A stretch of 64,000 bases of DNA from Streptomyces cucumeris (GTDB lineage Bacteria > Actinomycetota > Actinomycetes > Streptomycetales > Streptomycetaceae): contig NZ_JANCLX010000015.1 of NCBI RefSeq assembly GCF_024295805.1, positions 27,850-91,849 of the forward strand. The letters run 5' to 3'. The position numbers and the translations under genes are program-made. The notes under the pieces are model-generated. The model made no database searches. It had not been told where the DNA came from and was given only the letters and a program-made list of their open reading frames with translations. Positions 59,675 through 64,000 of this stretch are shown one piece after another; the first letter of the stretch is position 1; each line of letters opens with the position of its first letter.

Positions 59675-60720
59675 CGCCGGTCCTCGGGGTGCAACTGCTC
59701 CACCAGGGAGGCGAGTACCTGATCGGTGCGGGGGCCGTAGTTGAGCAGCACCCCGTCGTCCACGGCGACCACCCGGCGGTCCAGGCCCGCCGGGGTCTCG
59801 GCGACCCCGGGCAGTTCCAGCAGCCCGTCGATTCCGCCGACCGACTCCAGCCCCTTGGTCATCACCAGGATCGCGTCCGGCGCGGCCTTGGCGAGGGCCT
59901 CGCTGGTGATCGGGGTGAAGTCCTTGGTGAGCCCGGACGCCTTGCCCGCGTCCACCGCCCCGGCCGCCTCCAGCAGCGAACCCGCGCCCGAGTCACGCCC
60001 GCCGAGCAGATAGACGGAGGCCGAGCCACGGACGTAGAGGAAGGCGACACGGGGTTTGCGGCCGGACGCGGGCAGCTCCCCGCGCACCGAGGCGATCCGC
60101 CGGTCGGTGCGCTTCACCAGTTCGGCACCGGCTCCGCGCACTCCGAGCGCCGCGGCCACCGCGCCGATCCTGCGGTCGATATCGGACATCCGCTTCGGCG
60201 GGTCGAACAGCACCAGCGGGATCCCGGCGTCCCGGATCTGGTCGATGGCCTCGCCGGGTCCGGTGGTGGTGTCGGCCAGCACCACGGTGGGCTTGAGCGA
60301 GAGCACGCTCTCCGCGGAGACATCGTGGGCGCGGGTGACCACGGGCAGCTTCGCCGCCTGGGCGAAGGTGGCGGTGATGTCCCGGGCGACCACGTTGCGG
60401 CCCAGGCCCAGGGTGAAGACGAGTTCGGAGAGCGAGCCGCTGAGCGGCACGATCCGGTCGGTGGCGCGCACCGTCACCCGATGTCCGTCGGCGGACCGCA
60501 CGGTGGCCGGAAGCGTGGCTTTCGGCGTACCGCGCAGCGGTTCCACCCGGTCGGCCGCCGGGGCGCGTCCGGCGGTCTTCTCCGTGGCCCCGCCGGACCC
60601 TCCGCAGCCGCTCAGGGCGAGCAGGGCCAGCACGGTCAGCGGGATCAGCAGGGCGGCCGGCCACCCGGTGGGACGCGGTCCATGACGCAAGTGCCGTGAC
60701 TCCGACGGCAGTTGATCCAC
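59671..60720 (-). CDS. hmuT: HmuT, haem-binding lipoprotein
   Basis: A 349-residue periplasmic-binding lipoprotein (LSGC, Cys39) of the haem/B12 TroA-like type: RATDRIVPLSGSLSELVFTL, VVLADTTTGPGEAIDQIRDA, PRVAFLYVRG, PDAILVMTKGLESV. Conserved His/Tyr for haem ligation are plausible but not assignable. GTG start with GGAGAGG. Divergent from htaA genes; the iron box at 60771 should control it. Confidence 0.92.
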   Translation of the reverse strand: MDQLPSESRHLRHGPRPTGWPAALLIPLTVLALLALSGCGGSGGATEKTAGRAPAADRVEPLRGTPKATLPATVRSADGHRVTVRATDRIVPLSGSLSELVFTLGLGRNVVARDITATFAQAAKLPVVTRAHDVSAESVLSLKPTVVLADTTTGPGEAIDQIRDAGIPLVLFDPPKRMSDIDRRIGAVAAALGVRGAGAELVKRTDRRIASVRGELPASGRKPRVAFLYVRGSASVYLLGGRDSGAGSLLEAAGAVDAGKASGLTKDFTPITSEALAKAAPDAILVMTKGLESVGGIDGLLELPGVAETPAGLDRRVVAVDDGVLLNYGPRTDQVLASLVEQLHPEDRR

Positions 60721-60770
60721 GAGTCAGCCTCTCCGCGCGATGGCGCTGTTCCGACCTGATGCGATGTAGC

Positions 60771-60789
60771 TTAGGTTAGCCTTACCAAT
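60771..60789. promoter_or_regulatory. IdeR/DmdR-type iron box between hmuT and htaA
   Basis: TTAGGTTAGCCTTACCAAT matches 15 of 19 positions of the IdeR/DmdR1 consensus. It lies 51 bases before hmuT and 28 before the htaA start, so one box can control both divergent units. Confidence 0.85.
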
Positions 60790-60816
60790 CTTCGCCAGGT
60801 GTGGAAGGGGCTCGTG

Positions 60817-62283
60817 ATGCCGTCGTTCAAGCCATTCCGCGGATCCGCCGTGGGGGCCGTACCGGTGCTGTGCGCCGCACTGCTGGGCGCGGCGCTGCCC
60901 GGCGTCCTGCCGGTGACGGCGGCCCGCGCGGCGGACCGCACGGTCGCGGGCGGGCGGCTGGACTGGGGCATCAAGTCCTCGTTCCAGAGCTATGTCACCG
61001 GGCCCATCGCCCAGGGGAGCTGGAGCCTGCGGAACGGCGCCGCCACCGTCGGCAACAGCCAGTTCCGCTTCCACTCCGCCAGCGGCACCTACGACCCGGA
61101 CAGCGGTGCCTTCCGGGCGGGTTACGCGGGCGGGGTGCGGTTCACCGGCCACCGCAAGGCCAACGGCGACCACGAACTGGACCTCACCATCAGTCGTCCC
61201 ACGGTGCGTATCACCGGTGGCCGCGGCACCCTCTACGCCGATCTCAGCAGCAAGGCGAAGGGCACCGGTACGGTCACCCGGTCCAGCCAGGTGCCGCTGG
61301 CCTCGCTCGACCTGAGCGGGGTGAACATGCGCGGCGGCGGCTCCCCGGTGACGCTGACCAACCTGCCCGCCAGACTCACCGCGCGCGGCGCCACTGCGTT
61401 CGCGGGCTACTACACCGAGGGCACCGCGCTGGACCCGGTGAGCCTGTCGGCGGACGTCGCCGGGAAGAAGCCCGCGCCCGGCGCCACCCGCGGCCCCGAC
61501 CGGGAACCGAAAGGGGCCGACCAGCGCGGGAAGCACCCCGGCTTCACCGGGGCGGCCCTCGACTGGGGGGTGCGCCGTACCTTCCGCGAGTACGTCACCG
61601 GGCCGATCGCGCGGGGGGAGTGGCGGCTGTCCGACGGTGCGCAGGACGGTGGCGCGCTGTTCCGCTTCCCGCGTGGCAAGGGGGAGTTCAATGAGCGCAA
61701 GGGCACGCTCCGGGCCGACTTCCAGGGCAGGTTGCGGTTCCGCGGCAACAAGCTGGACCTCGCGCTGAGCGGGGTGTCCGTATGGATCGCCGACGGCCGG
61801 GGCACACTCTCGGCCGATGTGGCGGACGGCCGCTCCACCGACCGCGATGTGCCGCTGGCCACGTTCGCGGTCAAGCGGCTCCGGCCGGAGCACGGCCTGA
61901 TCACGGTGGCGGAGGCCCCGGCGAAGCTCACCGCGCGCGGTGCCACCGCGTTCGGCGGCCTCTACCGGGCGGGCACCGCCATGGACCCGGTCTCGCTCGC
62001 GGTCGCCGTGGACGGCAAGGCCGCGCTGCCCCCGCTGCCGGACCTCGGCAGCGCACCGTCGGCCACCGCGCCGGAGCCGGGCGCCACCAGCCGGACACCG
62101 TCCGGCGGATCGCCCAAGACGGCGGCGGAGTCCGGCGGTTCATCCCCGTCCACGGCCACCGTGGCGTGGGCCGCCGGGGCGGGCGGTGGTGCATTGGCGG
62201 CCGCGGCGGTGGCGTTCGCCGTGCTGCGGCGGCGGGCGTCGGCCCGGGCGTCCACCGGGCCGTCGGCGGAGTCGGCGGACTGA
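60817..62283 (+). CDS. htaA: HtaA-domain haem-binding surface protein (first copy)
   Basis: A 488-residue exported protein: signal peptide (about 1-35), two HtaA domains (LDWGIKSSFQSYVTGPIAQG and LDWGVRRTFREYVTGPIARG), a Pro/Thr/Ser linker, and a C-terminal membrane anchor (AWAAGAGGGALAAAAVAFAV followed by RRR). HtaA domains bind haem and hand it to HmuT, as in corynebacteria. ATG 60817 with GGAAGGGG is chosen over GTG 60799. It lacks an LAXTG-like signal, so is held by the C-terminal segment. Confidence 0.9.
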   Translation: MPSFKPFRGSAVGAVPVLCAALLGAALPGVLPVTAARAADRTVAGGRLDWGIKSSFQSYVTGPIAQGSWSLRNGAATVGNSQFRFHSASGTYDPDSGAFRAGYAGGVRFTGHRKANGDHELDLTISRPTVRITGGRGTLYADLSSKAKGTGTVTRSSQVPLASLDLSGVNMRGGGSPVTLTNLPARLTARGATAFAGYYTEGTALDPVSLSADVAGKKPAPGATRGPDREPKGADQRGKHPGFTGAALDWGVRRTFREYVTGPIARGEWRLSDGAQDGGALFRFPRGKGEFNERKGTLRADFQGRLRFRGNKLDLALSGVSVWIADGRGTLSADVADGRSTDRDVPLATFAVKRLRPEHGLITVAEAPAKLTARGATAFGGLYRAGTAMDPVSLAVAVDGKAALPPLPDLGSAPSATAPEPGATSRTPSGGSPKTAAESGGSSPSTATVAWAAGAGGGALAAAAVAFAVLRRRASARASTGPSAESAD

Positions 62284-62354
62284 ACCGACCCCCCTTCGTT
62301 CCCCTGTCCCTTCCCCGCTCCTCTTTCCTTCCGACTCCGATCAGGAGGCATCGT

Positions 62355-63926
62355 ATGAACACCACCGAGACCACTCCCGGCAGACGCTCACCGCGCGCCG
62401 TGCTCGCCCTCGCCACGGCCGTGGCCGCCGCCGCGGCCATCGGCGCCACCGTGGCGGTGCTGCCCGCCCACGCTGCCGGGGAGGCGCCGGGCGCCCCCGC
62501 GCTGGAGTTGAAGGACGGCACCCTGGACTGGGGTGTGAAGGAGGGGTTCCGTAAGTACGTCACGGGACCGATAGCCCACGGGAAGATCGAGGTGTCGGAC
62601 GGGGCCCGGCAGGCGCCCGACAACGGCCCGTTCACCTTCACCGACGGCACCGGCAGCTATGACACCGCCACCCACGCCGTGGACACCACCTTCAAGGGCA
62701 AGGTCCGCTTCACCGGCCACAACGGCGCCCTCGATCTCGCCCTCGCCGACCTCACGGTGCGGACGAAGGGCACCACCGGCGCCATCACCGCCGATGTCAC
62801 CGCCTCCGGCACGACCAGTGACGATGTCGAACTCGCCACCCTGGACCTGTCCCAGGTGCGTCCGGAGACCGGTGAGGGCGGCCGGATGACGTTCGCGAAG
62901 ATCCCCACCAAGCTGACCGCCGCCGGGGCCAAGGCGTTCAACAACATGTACCCCGAGGGCCAGGAGCTGGACCCGGCCACCCTGGCGGTGACCCCGGGTG
63001 GCCCCGCCGGGCCCACCCCCTCGACCACCCCGACCACCGCAACCCCCACCCCGACCGCGAGCACCACCCCGACGGCCACCCCGACCACCGGCGGGCCCAC
63101 CGGCAAGCCGACCGACACACCCACCACCTCCGGCCCCGACGAGGGGGAGCCCGGTGTGGCCGACGGGAATCTCGACTGGGGTGTGAAGGAGGGGTTCCGT
63201 AAGTACGTCACCGGACCGATAGCCCACGGGAAGATCGCTCTCAGCGGTGGGGCCACCCGGCGCGGGGACGGCTACCGCTTCCCCGACGGCCGGGGCAGCC
63301 ATGACGCCGACAAGGGCTCACTGGAGGCGAAGTTCGCCGGGGCCGTCCGCTTCACCGGTCATGAGGGCGCGCTGGACCTGAAGTTCAGTGATCTGGGCAT
63401 CGAGGTGAACGGCTCCAAGGGCGTGCTGATCGCCGATGTGCGCTCCAAGGACCGCACCACCGGCAAGGTCACCACCAGCCAGGACGTCCGGCTGGCCGAG
63501 CTGACCACCAAGGCCGGTGCGCTGAAGCCGAAGGACGACATCATCACGCTCAGCGGTCTCCCGGCCGCCCTCACCTCCGACGGCGCCAAGGCGTTCGGCG
63601 GCTTCTACCAGCCGGGCGAGAAGCTGGACCCGGTCAGTGTGACCGTCTCCCTCGACAAGGGCGCCGGCCTGCCCGGGGACACCGGTGGCGGGGACGGCGA
63701 CTCCGGGACCGGCGGTTCCGGTTCGACCGGCGGCGACGGTGGCGCGGGAGCCGTCACCGGGGGCGGTACGACGGGCGGTGGCACCGGCTCGCTGGCCTCC
63801 ACCGGTGCGGGTATCCCCGGTGAGGCACTGGTCGGCGGGGCCGCGGCGATGGTGGCGGTCGGGGCCGCGGCCGTCTTCGCGGCGGCCCGCCGCCGCACCG
63901 GCTCCACGGTCGGCGCGGAATCCTGA
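62355..63926 (+). CDS. HtaA-domain haem-binding protein with sortase signal (second copy)
   Basis: A 523-residue exported protein: signal peptide, two HtaA domains (both starting LDWGVKEGFRKYVTGPIAHG), a Pro/Thr linker between them, a Gly/Thr-rich spacer, and LASTG followed by a hydrophobic segment and RRR. LAXTG is the motif of class E sortases in Streptomyces, so the protein should be linked to the wall. Perfect AGGAGG site. It lies 71 bases after the first HtaA gene. The two domain starts share 65 of 67 bases, a sign of recent duplication or conversion. Confidence 0.93.
   Translation: MNTTETTPGRRSPRAVLALATAVAAAAAIGATVAVLPAHAAGEAPGAPALELKDGTLDWGVKEGFRKYVTGPIAHGKIEVSDGARQAPDNGPFTFTDGTGSYDTATHAVDTTFKGKVRFTGHNGALDLALADLTVRTKGTTGAITADVTASGTTSDDVELATLDLSQVRPETGEGGRMTFAKIPTKLTAAGAKAFNNMYPEGQELDPATLAVTPGGPAGPTPSTTPTTATPTPTASTTPTATPTTGGPTGKPTDTPTTSGPDEGEPGVADGNLDWGVKEGFRKYVTGPIAHGKIALSGGATRRGDGYRFPDGRGSHDADKGSLEAKFAGAVRFTGHEGALDLKFSDLGIEVNGSKGVLIADVRSKDRTTGKVTTSQDVRLAELTTKAGALKPKDDIITLSGLPAALTSDGAKAFGGFYQPGEKLDPVSVTVSLDKGAGLPGDTGGGDGDSGTGGSGSTGGDGGAGAVTGGGTTGGGTGSLASTGAGIPGEALVGGAAAMVAVGAAAVFAAARRRTGSTVGAES
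62523..62589 (+). repeat. 67-nt intragenic direct repeat, copy 1
   Basis: This stretch codes for the first HtaA domain start and is repeated at 63171-63237 with only 2 mismatches, while the flanking parts of the two domains have diverged widely. Confidence 0.9.
63171..63237 (+). repeat. 67-nt intragenic direct repeat, copy 2
   Basis: Second copy of the repeat at 62523-62589, coding for the start of the second HtaA domain. The two mismatches are G/C at the third base of the copy and G/C inside CACSGG. Confidence 0.9.
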
Positions 63927-64000
63927 CGCGGTGTCGTGGGGGGCCCCCCCCCCCCCGGCGCCCCGGCCCCCCGCCGTGCGGGGGGGGGGGCCCCCCGGGA
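63927..64000. other. Homopolymer-rich window end after the second htaA gene
   Basis: After TGA the sequence soon turns into long runs of C and G (a 14-C run at 63943-63956 region and an 11-G run further on) forming possible stems. It may be a G+C-rich terminator, but the runs look like low-quality or collapsed sequence. No feature is assigned. Confidence 0.4.

Noticed and set aside
1..64000. tRNA, rRNA or CRISPR loci
   Set aside because: No T-loop GGTTCRA with acceptor pairing, no rRNA core sequence and no regularly spaced repeats with unique spacers were seen on reading.

Overview
The window looks like Streptomyces or a close relative. Third-position G+C is very high in most genes, starts are often GTG with GGAGG-type ribosome binding sites, and adjacent genes often overlap by 4 bases. 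The family content is typical of that genus: LAL and SARP regulators, an M4 protease, PhoD, Tat substrates and EfeOBU. All calls rest on reading the sequence and recalling families; no database search was run.

Region 1 (1-17.5 kb) is the edge of a modular type I polyketide cluster that continues to the left. It opens with the KR-ACP-docking end of a PKS subunit. A compact tailoring operon follows: P450, SnoaL-like protein, AbyU-like beta-barrel cyclase, mycofactocin-type SDR, second SnoaL-like protein, type II thioesterase, small CxxC protein, second P450. This operon has clearly lower G+C than the rest. A second, high-G+C transcription unit begins with a deleted P450 relic and carries a luciferase-like flavin monooxygenase, an SDR, a small HTH-like protein and crotonyl-CoA carboxylase/reductase, which supplies ethylmalonyl-type extender units. 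IS3 debris and a secreted-protein stub separate it from a LAL regulator with a TTA codon and a SARP-like regulator.

Region 2 (17.5-26.7 kb) holds a truncated Rossmann-type stub, an OmpR/HK two-component pair, a divergent MacAB-like exporter (adaptor, ATPase, FtsX-type permease) with a lipoprotein, and a secreted M4 metalloprotease.

Region 3 (26.9-33.2 kb) is a three-gene operon (ATP-grasp ligase, dikinase with unusual domain order, MFS exporter) divergent from a PAS-LuxR regulator. It resembles a small cryptic ligase pathway.

Region 4 (33.4-42.6 kb) has an ECF-like sigma factor fused to a membrane segment and an extracellular CAP domain. It converges on a four-gene conflict system: SEFIR protein, SEFIR-VMAP, MoxR AAA+ ATPase, and a vWA-TIR-NB-ARC-TPR giant with a degenerate P-loop. 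This is the most striking system in the window.

Region 5 (42.7-64 kb) is mostly housekeeping and iron metabolism: EamA transporter with divergent TetR and a six-half-site operator array, GT2, DUF3558-like protein, PhoD, serine hydrolase, Rsm22-like methyltransferase, TetR, GDPD, Prim-Pol-like protein, EfeOBU ferrous iron uptake with a long-overlap lipoprotein, and hmuTUV divergent from two HtaA-type haem-binding proteins with an IdeR/DmdR-type iron box between them. The last 74 bases are homopolymer-rich and may be assembly-damaged.
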